DNA of 64,000 nt from contig NZ_VOSW01000001.1 of NCBI RefSeq assembly GCF_009690905.1, positions 124,001 through 188,000 of the forward strand, written 5' to 3'. Each line of letters begins with the position of its first letter. Within the stretch, counting starts at the first letter, position 1. Source of the DNA: Paraburkholderia madseniana (GTDB lineage: Bacteria; Pseudomonadota; Gammaproteobacteria; Burkholderiales; Burkholderiaceae). Under the pieces are notes generated by a model. The model was not told the DNA's origin. It searched no databases and saw only the letters and a program-made list of their open reading frames with translations. The position numbers and the translations under genes were made by a program. Below, one piece after another: positions 26,419-34,751 of this stretch.

Positions 26419-26622
26419 ATGGATACCGGTACCGTTAAGTGGTTCAACGACAGCAAAGGCTTTGGCTTCATCACCCCGGACAAGGGCGGCGACGACCTGT
26501 TCGCGCACTTCTCCGAAATCAGCGGCGACGGCTTCAAGACGCTGGCTGAAAATCAGAAGGTGAGCTTCGAAACGAAGCAAGGCCCGAAGGGTCTGCAAGC
26601 GGCTAACATCAAGCCGATGTAA
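26419..26622 (+). CDS. cspA: Cold-shock protein, CspA family
   Basis: A 67-residue single cold-shock domain with both RNA-binding motifs (KGFGFI and DLFAHF), acting as an RNA chaperone. AAGGA precedes the ATG. The 150-200 bp before it is open of genes, pyrimidine-rich near the end (TTTTTCTATTTTTTCC), and suits a long regulatory 5' leader as in other csp genes; the transcription start cannot be placed. Several similar csp genes normally exist per genome, so the symbol is generic. Confidence 0.93.
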   Translation: MDTGTVKWFNDSKGFGFITPDKGGDDLFAHFSEISGDGFKTLAENQKVSFETKQGPKGLQAANIKPM

Positions 26623-26631
26623 GTTTGAAGG

Positions 26632-26655
26632 GCTCGGTGTCCGGCAACGGACATC
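26632..26655 (+). terminator. 12-bp stem with GCAA tetraloop after cspA
   Basis: GCTCGGTGTCCG, GCAA (a GNRA loop), CGGACATCGGGC. Two of the twelve pairs are G-U, so the symmetry holds for RNA rather than DNA. It starts 9 bp after the stop. No T-run; probably a protective 3' hairpin. Confidence 0.5.
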
Positions 26656-26907
26656 GGGCTGCAGCGACATCCTCGCGGAGCGTTGTCTCCCACAGTTGGC
26701 GCGATCGCTTTTAGCTGCATATATTGTTCAGCTAGCCTAAGCGCCAAACGCCTCGTTGCACCTCATTCTCCCCTCTGGCTTTAACGCCCTTTTTAGCTTT
26801 CCGACTGCGTTTGGATTCGGCTCGCAATGGCTTGAATCGGCTCGTCCGCGTGACCCGTATAACGGCTCGCACGGCAGGCGCGCACTCGAACATTATTAAA
26901 ATATAAA

Positions 26908-27132
26908 ATGCAAAACAAACATATTCATCATTACAACGGCTATGCCGTCAAACCCTCGGCACATCGTTTGCCCGACGGTAGCTTCTCATCCAACCTGTTG
27001 CTCGAACGCGCTAACAGCGCGCGTACCGAAGGGCGCTACCAGTTCTATTCGCTCGATTACTTCCCGAACGAAGAACAGGCACTGCAGCACTCGGCACGCT
27101 GGGCACGACGTTGGGTCGACACGCGCGGTTAA
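26908..27132 (+). CDS. Small protein of unknown function
   Basis: A 74-residue protein, start preceded by an AT-rich stretch (TTATTAAAATATAAAATG) with no obvious Shine-Dalgarno. No signal peptide or membrane segment. Aromatic and charged residues are spread through (HHYNGYAVKPSAHRLPDGS, then YFPNEEQALQHSARWARRW), which looks like a folded small domain. I do not recognise the family with certainty. The upstream gap (26656-26907) holds nothing else evident. Confidence 0.55.
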   Translation: MQNKHIHHYNGYAVKPSAHRLPDGSFSSNLLLERANSARTEGRYQFYSLDYFPNEEQALQHSARWARRWVDTRG

Positions 27133-27225
27133 GCGCTTGTCGAAACTGATGCGCGCGGAATCCCGCGCTTGCATCGCTCAGCACCCATAGCGCGCCATTC
27201 GGTGCGCTAGACCCTCGCGCGCGAT

Positions 27226-28857
27226 CTATTCGGTTTGTTCCGCCTTGATCCGCGCGCGCAGTTCGAACTTCTGAATTTTTCCCGTCGACGTCTTCGGCAA
27301 TTCGCCGAAACGCACCGCCTTTGGCAGCTTGTATCCCGCAAGAAATAGCCGGCAGTGCGCGATGATCTCTTCTGCGCTCACCTGAGCGCCCTCCTTGAGT
27401 TCGACGAACGCGCAGGGTACCTCACCCCACTTCGGATCGGCCATCGCCACCACGGCGGCAACCGACACCGCAGGGTGACGGTACAGCGTGTCTTCGACCT
27501 CGATGCTCGAGATGTTCTCGCCGCCCGAAATGATGATGTCCTTGCTGCGATCACGGATACGGATGTAGCCGTCAGGCATCCGCACGCCGAGATCCCCGGT
27601 ATGGAACCAGCCGCCGCGGAAGGTCGCTTCCGTGGCGCGCTCGTTCTTCAGGTACCCCTTCATGCAGATATTGCCGCGGAACATGATCTCGCCGAGCGTT
27701 TCGCCGTCGTCAGGCACGGGCGCGAGCGTGTCCGGATCGAGTACCGTAACGGCCGCCTGCAAGTGATAACGCACACCTTGCCGCGCGTTCATTTCGGCGC
27801 GCGCGTTGTCGTCGAGCGTGTCCCATTCTTCCTGTTTTGCGCAGACCGCGGCCGGGCCGTAGGTTTCGGTGAGTCCATACACATGCGTCAGATCGAAGCC
27901 GATCTCCTTCATCTTCGCGATCACCGCCGGTGCGGGGGCCGCGCCCGCCACCATCGTCGACACGCGATGCGTGATGCCCTCACGCCATTCGGCGGGCGCA
28001 TTCGCGAGCGCGCTTTGCACGATCGGTGCGCCGCAATAATGCGTGATGCCTTCGCGGCGGATCAGGTCAAACACCGTCTTCGCGTCGAATTTGCGTAGAC
28101 AGACGTTGACGCCGGCACGCGCGGCAACGGTCCATGGGAAACACCAGCCGTTGCAGTGAAAGAGCGGCAAGGTCCAAAGGTAGACCGCATGCTTGGGCAT
28201 ATCCCATTCGAGGATATTGCTGAGCGCATTCAGATACGCGCCGCGATGGTGGTAGACCACGCCTTTAGGGTCGCCCGTCGTGCCCGAGGTGTAGTTCAAC
28301 GCCATAGCGTCCCACTCGTCGGCGGGCAAGGTCCAGGCGAACTCGGGGTCGCCGGTTTGCAGGAAGGCTTCGTAGTCGGTTGCGCGGATAAACTTGCTGG
28401 CGTCGGCGGGCATCGCATCGGCCACGCTGATCACGCGCAACTCCGGGAATTCCAGCGCGGCGCGGTGCGCCAATTCGCTGTACTCCGTATCGACGATCAA
28501 GGCCTTCGCCTCGCCATGACGCAACATGAACAGCAGCGACGATACGTCGAGCCGCGTATTCAGCGTATTGAGCACGGCGCCGGCCATCGGCACGCCGAAA
28601 TGCGCTTCTATCATCGGAGGAATATTCGGCAGCAAAGCGGCAACCGTGTCGCCGCGTTCTATACCGGCCTGCTGCAGCGCGCTGGCCAGACGCCGCGCGC
28701 GCTCGTAGGTTTCGCGCCAGTTACGGCGAATCTCCCCATGGACGACCGCCAGCCGCTCACCGTAGACTTCCGCTGCGCGTACGATGAAATCGATGGGCGT
28801 CAGCGGGACATAATTGGCCTCGCGCCGCTGGAGGCCTTCTTCGAACATGTGTGTCAT
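27226..28857 (-). CDS. Acyl-CoA synthetase, AMP-binding family
   Basis: A 543-residue adenylate-forming ligase with the P-loop-like motif YTSGTTGDPKGV, the A8-type region GGENISSIEVED and the catalytic lysine motif PKTSTGKIQKFELR near the C-terminus. Length and the HCNGWCFPW stretch suit the medium-chain AlkK/DmdB-like branch, which activates fatty acids or methylthiopropionate to CoA thioesters. The substrate is open. A second ATG three codons in (28848) is possible. It is divergent from a Crp/Fnr gene with an 18-bp palindrome between, which suggests control by it. Confidence 0.85.
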   Translation of the reverse strand: MTHMFEEGLQRREANYVPLTPIDFIVRAAEVYGERLAVVHGEIRRNWRETYERARRLASALQQAGIERGDTVAALLPNIPPMIEAHFGVPMAGAVLNTLNTRLDVSSLLFMLRHGEAKALIVDTEYSELAHRAALEFPELRVISVADAMPADASKFIRATDYEAFLQTGDPEFAWTLPADEWDAMALNYTSGTTGDPKGVVYHHRGAYLNALSNILEWDMPKHAVYLWTLPLFHCNGWCFPWTVAARAGVNVCLRKFDAKTVFDLIRREGITHYCGAPIVQSALANAPAEWREGITHRVSTMVAGAAPAPAVIAKMKEIGFDLTHVYGLTETYGPAAVCAKQEEWDTLDDNARAEMNARQGVRYHLQAAVTVLDPDTLAPVPDDGETLGEIMFRGNICMKGYLKNERATEATFRGGWFHTGDLGVRMPDGYIRIRDRSKDIIISGGENISSIEVEDTLYRHPAVSVAAVVAMADPKWGEVPCAFVELKEGAQVSAEEIIAHCRLFLAGYKLPKAVRFGELPKTSTGKIQKFELRARIKAEQTE

Positions 28858-28938
28858 CGCTTTGTCTCCTGAGGCGCTGGCCGCGCCGTCGATTTTTCTG
28901 ATTGATGAGCTAGCCTAGCAATTGTCATGGTGAACTGT

Positions 28939-28956
28939 CTGTCATTCAAATGACAG
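28939..28956. promoter_or_regulatory. 18-bp palindrome between acyl-CoA ligase and Crp/Fnr gene
   Basis: CTGTCATT-CA-AATGACAG, perfect arms. Crp/Fnr dimers typically bind short symmetric sites. It lies 81 bp before the ligase start and 59 bp before the regulator, fitting a shared operator. A half site TTGTCAT occurs at 28922. Confidence 0.6.
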
Positions 28957-29015
28957 AGTGACGCGCCCTGGTTCTATTCAACCGACTTCACCCGCCTACA
29001 CCCCGCTCGCCGCTT

Positions 29016-29762
29016 ATGGAAGACGCACCGTTTACCGTCGTCGCAGACTCCCACCCGCACCGGCCTGAACGGGTCCCGCGCGCCGATCTGCCGCGGCTTT
29101 TCGGCACCTGCGCATGGTTCAGGGCGCTCGCCGCCGAGCACCAAGCCATCGTGCTTGCCAGCGCGCACGCGGAGCGGCTGGAAGGGGGAGCTTGGATCGC
29201 GCGCCGCCAGGAGCCGTCAGACTACTGGATCGGCGTCCATTCCGGCCTCATCAAACTCGCCATCTACAACGCCTCGGGACGCAGTTGCACGCTCTCCGGC
29301 GTGCCACCCGGCGGCTGGTTCGGCGAAGGCAGCGTGATCAAGCGCGAATTGCGCAAATACGACGTGGCCGCCATTCAGCCTTCGCTCGTGATGTTCGTGC
29401 CGTCGGAGACGTTCCATGCGCTGCTCGAATCGAGCCTACCGTTCACCGGTTTTGTGATCCGGCAGTTGAACAACCGCATGGGCGAATTCATCGCGTCGAT
29501 CCAGAATAGCCGTCTGCTGGATGTCGACGCGCGCGTCGCCCAGTCGCTCGCGCAACTGTTCAATCCGGACCTCTACCCCGATACCGGTCGCACGCTGGCC
29601 ATTTCGCAGGAAGAAGTCGGCCTGCTGGCAGGCGTGTCGCGGCAACGGATCAACCAGGCACTGCAAAACCTCGAAAGGCTGCAGATTTTGCGCCTCTCGT
29701 ACAACCAGATCGACGTGCTGGACCTCGAACGCCTGTGCGCGTTTGGTCAAGAACAGATCTAG
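29016..29762 (+). CDS. Crp/Fnr-family transcriptional regulator
   Basis: A 248-residue protein with an N-terminal cyclic-nucleotide-binding-type beta-roll (about residues 45-150, including PPGGWFGEGSVI) and a C-terminal winged helix (ISQEEVGLLAGVSRQRINQALQNLE). It lacks the N-terminal cysteine cluster of Fnr, so oxygen sensing by an iron-sulfur cluster is unlikely. Ligand unknown. Divergent from the acyl-CoA ligase. The 258-bp gap after it is pyrimidine-rich and holds only a short stem-loop (29944-29963). Confidence 0.87.
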   Translation: MEDAPFTVVADSHPHRPERVPRADLPRLFGTCAWFRALAAEHQAIVLASAHAERLEGGAWIARRQEPSDYWIGVHSGLIKLAIYNASGRSCTLSGVPPGGWFGEGSVIKRELRKYDVAAIQPSLVMFVPSETFHALLESSLPFTGFVIRQLNNRMGEFIASIQNSRLLDVDARVAQSLAQLFNPDLYPDTGRTLAISQEEVGLLAGVSRQRINQALQNLERLQILRLSYNQIDVLDLERLCAFGQEQI

Positions 29763-30020
29763 GGTAAGCGCGTGCGCCCGGCTGCCTCTTGCAGCTCGCC
29801 GCGGTTTCCCGCGATTTTCTACGGGTTTTGGCTCCTTTTTCCCCGATTTTCCTCGACGTTTCCCGTATTTCATCGGTCGCCTCGGGCCGGAAATTCACGT
29901 TTCAGGCGGCAATTTCGGACGCCGGAATAAAGAATCCACAGCAATAGCCGTTATGCCGGCTATGCAACGCAGATTGCAGCCCCTCCCTATTCCGAGTTCA
30001 ACGTATTGTCGAAACCGATA

Positions 30021-31580
30021 ATGAACCGTCTGACACTAAAACAGAAATTGTGGGTGCCGATACTGCTTTGCTGGGCGGCGCTTCTGATCGTGACCGTTGT
30101 GAATGCGTTCGATGCACGAAACGCTCAAATGGACGCACGGCGCGCGGATCTGGCCGACGTCACCGACATGGCGGTGTCGCTCGTCGCGGACTACGCGAAG
30201 CAGGCCGACGCGGGCAAGCTCCCGGTCGATGAGGCCAAACAGCAGGCCATCGCCCGCATCACTGCGCAACGCTACGGCACATCGGGCTACGTGACGATCG
30301 TGCGGAGCGATTCGGTAATGGTCGCTCATCCGATGAGTCCGAAGCTGAACGGCAAGGATATGAGCAGCTTCCGAGACGCCAAAGGCAATGCGCTGTATCA
30401 CGACATCGCGCAGGCAGGCGGCTCGGCGAGCGGCGCAGGCTATCTGCGCTACTGGTGGCCGAAACCCGGCGAGACGGCGCCGAGCGAAAAGATCGGCTAT
30501 GTGAAGCGCTTCGGCCCGTGGAACTGGGACTTTATCGCCGGCGCCTATATGGATGACATCCAGGCGCAGTTCTACGCGACCCTCGCGCGCTCGGCCGGCA
30601 TGCTGGTGCTGCTGGGTGTGCTGGTGTCGTTCGTGGCTTCGCGGGTGGTGCGCAACGTATCGCGTTCGATCGGCGGAGAGCCTTCCACGGCAGCGGCGAT
30701 TGCCATGCAGATCGCGCGCGGCGACCTCGCCACTCACATCGACCTACGGCGCGACGACGCGTCGAGCCTGTTGTTCTCGCTGCGCGAGATGCGCAATCAA
30801 CTGGCTGCGACCGTCGCGCGGATCAAGACGTCCGCCGAAACGATCACGATCGCCTCGAAAGAGATCGCCGCGGGCAACCTGGATCTGTCGAGCCGTACCG
30901 AAGAACAGGCCGCATCGTTGCAGCAGACTGCCGCCAGCATGGACGAACTCACCAAGACCGTCACGCAGAACGCCGACAATGCGGCGACCGCGTCAGAACT
31001 CGCGGCGGATGCATCGAACATTGCCGCGCGTGGCGGCGAGGTCGTCAATGACGTGGTCGAGAAAATGGCCGGCATCACCGATAGTTCGCGCAAGATCGGC
31101 GAGATCATCAGCGTGATCGAAGGCATCGCCTTCCAGACCAATATCCTCGCGCTGAACGCAGCGGTGGAAGCGGCGCGCGCCGGTGAAGAAGGCCGCGGCT
31201 TCGCGGTCGTTGCGGGCGAAGTGCGCAATCTCGCGCAGCGCAGCGCGACGGCAGCCAAAGAGATCAAGGTGCTGATCCATCAGTCCGTCGCGCAGGTCGG
31301 CGAAGGCTCGACGCTGGCAGGCAAAGCCGGCAGCACGATCAGCGAGGTGGTCGACGCCGTGCGCCGCGTGACGGCGATCATGAACGAGATCTCGGCGGCC
31401 TCGAAAGAACAGAGTTCGGGTATCGGCGAAGTCAATCTCGCGATCCGCCAGATGGACGATGTGACGCAGCGCAATGCTGCGCTAGTCGAACAGGCAGCGG
31501 CTGCAGCCGGTTCACTCGACGAGCAGACCGAACGTCTGCGAAATGCGGTTGCAGTGTTCAAGGTCGAACAGCATGCGTGA
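30021..31580 (+). CDS. Methyl-accepting chemotaxis protein with single Cache domain
   Basis: A 519-residue chemoreceptor: membrane segment at about 11-30, periplasmic sCache-like sensor at about 35-185 ([23 protein letters not shown]), second membrane segment at about 191-210, HAMP, then the cytoplasmic signalling hairpin with the conserved tip [20 protein letters not shown]. It ends without a NWETF-type pentapeptide, so it relies on other receptors for CheR/CheB tethering. ATG 30021 is taken; TTG 30006 is possible. Such sensors often detect small carboxylates. Confidence 0.9.
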   Translation: MNRLTLKQKLWVPILLCWAALLIVTVVNAFDARNAQMDARRADLADVTDMAVSLVADYAKQADAGKLPVDEAKQQAIARITAQRYGTSGYVTIVRSDSVMVAHPMSPKLNGKDMSSFRDAKGNALYHDIAQAGGSASGAGYLRYWWPKPGETAPSEKIGYVKRFGPWNWDFIAGAYMDDIQAQFYATLARSAGMLVLLGVLVSFVASRVVRNVSRSIGGEPSTAAAIAMQIARGDLATHIDLRRDDASSLLFSLREMRNQLAATVARIKTSAETITIASKEIAAGNLDLSSRTEEQAASLQQTAASMDELTKTVTQNADNAATASELAADASNIAARGGEVVNDVVEKMAGITDSSRKIGEIISVIEGIAFQTNILALNAAVEAARAGEEGRGFAVVAGEVRNLAQRSATAAKEIKVLIHQSVAQVGEGSTLAGKAGSTISEVVDAVRRVTAIMNEISAASKEQSSGIGEVNLAIRQMDDVTQRNAALVEQAAAAAGSLDEQTERLRNAVAVFKVEQHA

Positions 31581-31635
31581 TTGAGCGGTGCCTTCGATCA
31601 GCACCTTCATGCAGCAGGCCAAAGCATGCGATTGA

Positions 31636-31670
31636 AAAGGCCGTCATCCGGTAACCGGATGACGGCCTTT
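31636..31670. terminator. Bidirectional terminator
   Basis: AAAGGCCGTCATCCGG, TAA, CCGGATGACGGCCTTT: 16-bp perfect stem, T-rich on both ends, between the chemoreceptor gene and the convergent transposase-like gene. Confidence 0.85.
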
Positions 31671-31702
31671 CTGCTTGTTATTCCGAAACGGTTCTGAGCC
31701 TG

Positions 31703-32056
31703 CTACGCTGGGCGCGGATAGCCCCTGCGAGTGATAGGCCGCGTCAGCATGGCATCGGTATCGAACAAGGCAAAGGCGATATTGGCCAGCACCCCTGAAT
31801 TCTTCCAGCGCAAATAATAGCGATGCGCGGTCTGATAAGGCGCATAGCGGTCGGGCATTGCGTGCCATGGCTTGCCAGTGTGCAGCACCCACAGCACGCT
31901 GTTCACCACGCAACGGATGTCGATGCTGGGACGGCCACGCCGAGGTCCGTGATCTTTCATTTCAGGCAGGAGCGGCACGATGAGATGCCATTGCTCGTCG
32001 GTGAGATCCTGAATGGCTGGCGAACGAGCCAGCGGGTTTGAAGCGGGAGTATCCAT
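31703..32056 (-). CDS. Stand-alone IS5-type transposase N-terminal domain (DUF4096)
   Basis: A 117-residue protein matching the DUF4096 segment of IS5-family transposases (LTDEQWHLIVPLLPEM, RRGRPSIDIRCVVNSVLWVLHTGKPWHAMPDRY, then RYYLRWKNSGV). The catalytic DDE domain is absent, and no terminal inverted repeats or target duplications are seen around it, so it is not a mobile unit by itself. The frame is intact with a proper start and stop. Either a clean remnant or a retained DNA-binding domain. Confidence 0.7.
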   Translation of the reverse strand: MDTPASNPLARSPAIQDLTDEQWHLIVPLLPEMKDHGPRRGRPSIDIRCVVNSVLWVLHTGKPWHAMPDRYAPYQTAHRYYLRWKNSGVLANIAFALFDTDAMLTRPITRRGYPRPA

Positions 32057-32359
32057 GCAGTAAGAACGCGCACCTGCAGCACACGTGCTAGCGTCGCCGC
32101 GAAAAATGTCTATAACTCAATCGTTTCAGACTACCCCAAGCGCGCTGTCGCGAAAGTCAATTATTGTCAGACTCGTGTGCACAATTGTTAGAAATCGCCA
32201 TACGTTATTGCGCCAATGGATTAATGGCGCGGCGGAGGTGGTGGCCTATCATCGGCGCGCCCGGCGCGTAGCAAGCCTGCGCGTCCCGCCCTTGAATGGC
32301 GCACCACGGCATCCGGCATTCACGCCGGGTGCCGACCACCAAAGTGGCGCGCCCATAAA

Positions 32360-32385
32360 AAAAGGTGCCGCGAACGGCACCTTTT
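32360..32385 (-). terminator. Intrinsic terminator of the porin gene
   Basis: AAAAGGTGCCG and CGGCACCTTTT around a four-base loop; on the minus strand the stem runs into seven T. The 32057-32359 stretch has no gene and nothing else clear. Confidence 0.88.
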
Positions 32386-32414
32386 CTGCAACAACTAGCT
32401 TCTTCTGCTGAAGC

Positions 32415-33557
32415 TTAGAAGCGGTGACGCAGACCGACCGTAGCGGCCGTCTGGTTCTTCGACGACGACGGCAGTTGCGTCACGTCGCCGCTGTAGATCG
32501 AAGCAACACCGCCGTCGCCCATTGCGTGCTGGTACACGGCTTGTGCGTAGACGTCCGTACGACGCGACAGCGAGTAGTCAGCTTGCAGGCCGATCTGGTG
32601 GTAGCGAACCGACTCCGAACCACCGTTTGCAGCAACGCCGTAGCCCTTGCCGTCGGTGAACGTGTAAGCAACGCCCAGGCCCAGAGCCGGGGTCACGTTG
32701 TACTTGCCGTTGACTTCGTAGTTGTTGGCGCGCAGCGATTGTTGTGCGCCAGCGACGTTGTCGATACGCGATTGCGTCCATGCCAGACCGACGGTAGCCG
32801 GGCCGAACGAGTACGAACCTGCTGCGCCGAATTCACGCTGACGGAAGTTACCGGTGAGGCCCAGGATCGAACCGTCCGAAGCTCCGCCGTTGCTTGCCGT
32901 GCCTGCTGCGTTCCTTGCGCCCGGGTTGTTCTGCTGTGCGTAAGCAGCGCCCAGGTGCAGGCCTTGCCACTGGTATGCAGCACCCACGCTGTATTCGCGG
33001 TTGTTTGCGAATGCGCCAGCCTGGTTCGAGAAGCCGTACGTGCCGCCGAACGTGAAGCCAGCGTAGTTAGCGCTCGAGTACTTGATCGAGTTGTTGACTG
33101 CGAAGCCGCCGTTCGTGTTCAGGTTGTCGTTGTTGAACGGGTGCGCGAAGTACGTGCCGCCCCAGCTGCCCGTTGCGGTCAGCGGTGCCAGGTAGTCTTG
33201 TGCCGCGTCGTATTGACGACCCAGCGTGACCGTACCGAATTGCGCGCTCGACAGACCGACAAACGCTTGACGGTTGAACATGCCGTTGTTGTTAGCGAAC
33301 TTGCCGTTGTTGATATTGAAGCCGCTTTCCAACGTGAAGATTGCCTTCAGACCGCCGCCCAGATCTTCCGAACCACGCAGACCGAACATGCTTTGGTTGA
33401 TGCCGCCGCTACCTGCTGCCCACTTTGCGTTGTGGTTGACGTTGCTGGTGTACGTCAAGCCTGCGTCCAGCAGACCATACAGGGTCACGCTGCTTTGTGC
33501 GTGAGCGACGGAAGCAAACGATGCGGCAACCGCAACGACGATGAGACTCTTTTTCAT
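32415..33557 (-). CDS. Major outer-membrane porin, Burkholderia type
   Basis: A 380-residue trimeric-porin-family protein. Signal peptide at residues 1-20 ending AHA before QSSVTLYG. The typical Betaproteobacterial opening (SSVTLYGLLDAGLTY), FGLRGSEDLGGGLKAIF and GRQYD blocks, and the terminal phenylalanine (LRHRF) needed for outer-membrane insertion. Codon use is strongly biased to C/G-ending preferred codons, as in highly expressed genes. General diffusion of small hydrophilic solutes. Monocistronic. Confidence 0.93.
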   Translation of the reverse strand: MKKSLIVVAVAASFASVAHAQSSVTLYGLLDAGLTYTSNVNHNAKWAAGSGGINQSMFGLRGSEDLGGGLKAIFTLESGFNINNGKFANNNGMFNRQAFVGLSSAQFGTVTLGRQYDAAQDYLAPLTATGSWGGTYFAHPFNNDNLNTNGGFAVNNSIKYSSANYAGFTFGGTYGFSNQAGAFANNREYSVGAAYQWQGLHLGAAYAQQNNPGARNAAGTASNGGASDGSILGLTGNFRQREFGAAGSYSFGPATVGLAWTQSRIDNVAGAQQSLRANNYEVNGKYNVTPALGLGVAYTFTDGKGYGVAANGGSESVRYHQIGLQADYSLSRRTDVYAQAVYQHAMGDGGVASIYSGDVTQLPSSSKNQTAATVGLRHRF

Positions 33558-34474
33558 GCGTGGGACTCCAGTTCGATAAATTTACGCGGGGAGCGGGACC
33601 TGCCTCAGCAGCGCATGCATCATTCGCTGCCGCCCTGTTCGCCGACCCGTTTCGGATCAGCTGGGCACCCTTGAAACGAAGCGTGAGTGTAGGTGGAGAC
33701 CCTAGTAGCGACGCCCGCAATTTACGCAACAGGATTTTTCAGAATCCGCAACAATCAAATCGAGATATGCATTAAGTCTTTATCTTTCATACGCTTATCG
33801 CAAAATGTGGATGAATGTACGCCTGCTCTGGACAAAAGTTATCCGCAACATCTCAATATTAAAGTTGTGTGAATGCAACAGCATTTAATATGCGTGACGT
33901 AATCGGGTCGGAACGTTTGAAAAATGAGAGACATCTGATTGCTCGGAAATCAGGCAATTGCGATAGGCCTAAATCGATGCGGTGTAAATTTATTTTGGAA
34001 AAGCGGGAACTTAATTGATTTAATGCAGTCGGCGATTTAACACCGAATACTCCGAGGAACGGGTATCTGCATTAGCTGTGATTAAAGCGGGTCGCGAATT
34101 GTCGAGCGGCGTGGCGAAGTGGAGTCAGGCGAGGTGAAGCCTTCAGCACGGGCATTGCCCGGAGGTGAACTGCGCGGCGCCAGCCGTCGTGTGACAAGAG
34201 CCCGTGCTGAAAGCGGACGACATACATCGAACAGCCTTCCGTATTCATTTAACGGCACAGCCGTGCACTTTTTTACACGGAGTTTTCCTTACCTCCCGGT
34301 CGCCGGTCCATATGGCCCGCAGTGGAACCGGTTAGGCCTTAAGAGTCGGCGCACGCTGGCGCCAGGTTCGCCGATCTCTTCTCGAAAGTGAAGCGTGATA
34401 TTGCGCGGGAACACGCGACGCTTAATAAGCGGCATATTGCCGCATCTGATATTGGACTCTCACCACAAAACAAA
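33558..34474. other. Long AT-rich intergenic region
   Basis: About 900 bp with no convincing gene between porin and tRNA, distinctly more AT-rich than the surroundings at 33720-34080. It must contain the porin promoter on the minus strand. Its right half carries the inverted repeat and T-run described next. The one open frame of 90 codons (34119-34391) has atypical composition and no start signal. Confidence 0.6.
34142..34273 (+). ncRNA. Candidate structured RNA with terminator-like end
   Basis: TTCAGCACGGGC (34142-34153) and its exact complement GCCCGTGCTGAA (34200-34211) enclose 46 bases. The left arm extends into an inner GGGC-ATT-GCCC hairpin. About 40 bases further a short stem (ACGGC-ACA-GCCGT) is followed by TGCACTTTTTT (34263-34273). 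This layout suits a small RNA read rightwards, but no clear promoter was found. Confidence 0.35.
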
Positions 34475-34500
34475 AAGGGTTCCGAAAACTCGGAACCCTT
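34475..34500 (-). terminator. Intrinsic terminator of the tRNA gene
   Basis: AAGGGTTCCGA and TCGGAACCCTT, 11-bp stem with a four-base loop; on the minus strand followed by TTTGTTTTG. Confidence 0.88.
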
Positions 34501-34511
34501 CTTTACATCTA

Positions 34512-34599
34512 TGGTGGGCCGGGTCGGAGTCGAACCGACGGTGTCCTTTCGGAGGCGGATTATGAGTCCGCTGCCTGCAACCAGCACGGCGTCCGGCCC
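34512..34599 (-). tRNA. tRNA with CAU anticodon and 15-base variable arm
   Basis: An 88-base cloverleaf with encoded CCA. Acceptor stem GGGCCGG/CCGGCCC is perfect; D stem is GCC/GGC with TGGT in the loop; anticodon stem GCGGA/TCCGC with loop CTCATAA; T arm GTCGG-TTCGACT-CCGAC. The variable region CTCCGAAAGGACACC can form TCC-GAAA-GGA. CAU means Met, or Ile if the C is modified to lysidine. The long variable arm is that of class II tRNAs (Ser, Leu, Tyr), which is unusual for either. The gene has its own terminator. Confidence 0.9.
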
Positions 34600-34607
34600 A
34601 AGAAAAA

Positions 34608-34630
34608 GACCCGGTCATGAAGGCCGGGCC
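34608..34630 (-). terminator. Terminator-like hairpin just before the tRNA 5' end
   Basis: GACCCGG and CCGGGCC pair (one G-U on the minus strand), followed by TTTTTCTT running directly into the tRNA. Either a second stop for rpoD readthrough or part of the tRNA leader. Confidence 0.55.
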
Positions 34631-34649
34631 AATTCGTTGATTGGCCGAC

Positions 34650-34655
34650 ATACTA
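34650..34655 (-). promoter_or_regulatory. Possible -10 box of the tRNA gene
   Basis: TAGTAT on the minus strand, about 50 bp before the mature 5' end; no good -35 box was recognised. The hairpin at 34608-34630 would lie in the leader. Confidence 0.3.
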
Positions 34656-34662
34656 CACGAAA

Positions 34663-34713
34663 AAGGGGCCTTCGCAACCGCTTCGCCCAAGCGAAACAAC
34701 CGGAAGACCCCTT
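34663..34713 (-). terminator. Terminator of rpoD
   Basis: AAGGGGCCTTC and GAAGACCCCTT (one G-U) enclose a second small hairpin CGCTT-cgccc-AAGCG; on the minus strand the outer stem runs into five T. It lies 39 bp after the rpoD stop. Confidence 0.8.
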
Positions 34714-34751
34714 CAAACCGCTACATCATTTCGCACGACCGCCTACTTCGA

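Noticed and set aside
32424-33674. 416-codon open frame opposite the porin gene
   Set aside because: Produced by the strong codon bias of the porin on the other strand; composition rich in Arg, Val and Cys without any domain.
33806-33847. Two near-DnaA boxes (TGTGGATGA and TTATCCGCA) in AT-rich DNA
   Set aside because: Each has one mismatch, only two occur, and no dnaA, parA or gidA neighbours are present; not enough for an origin.
34119-34391. 90-codon open frame in the porin-tRNA gap
   Set aside because: No ribosome-binding site, Arg/Ser/Pro-rich shadow-like composition, and it crosses the inverted repeat and T-run.
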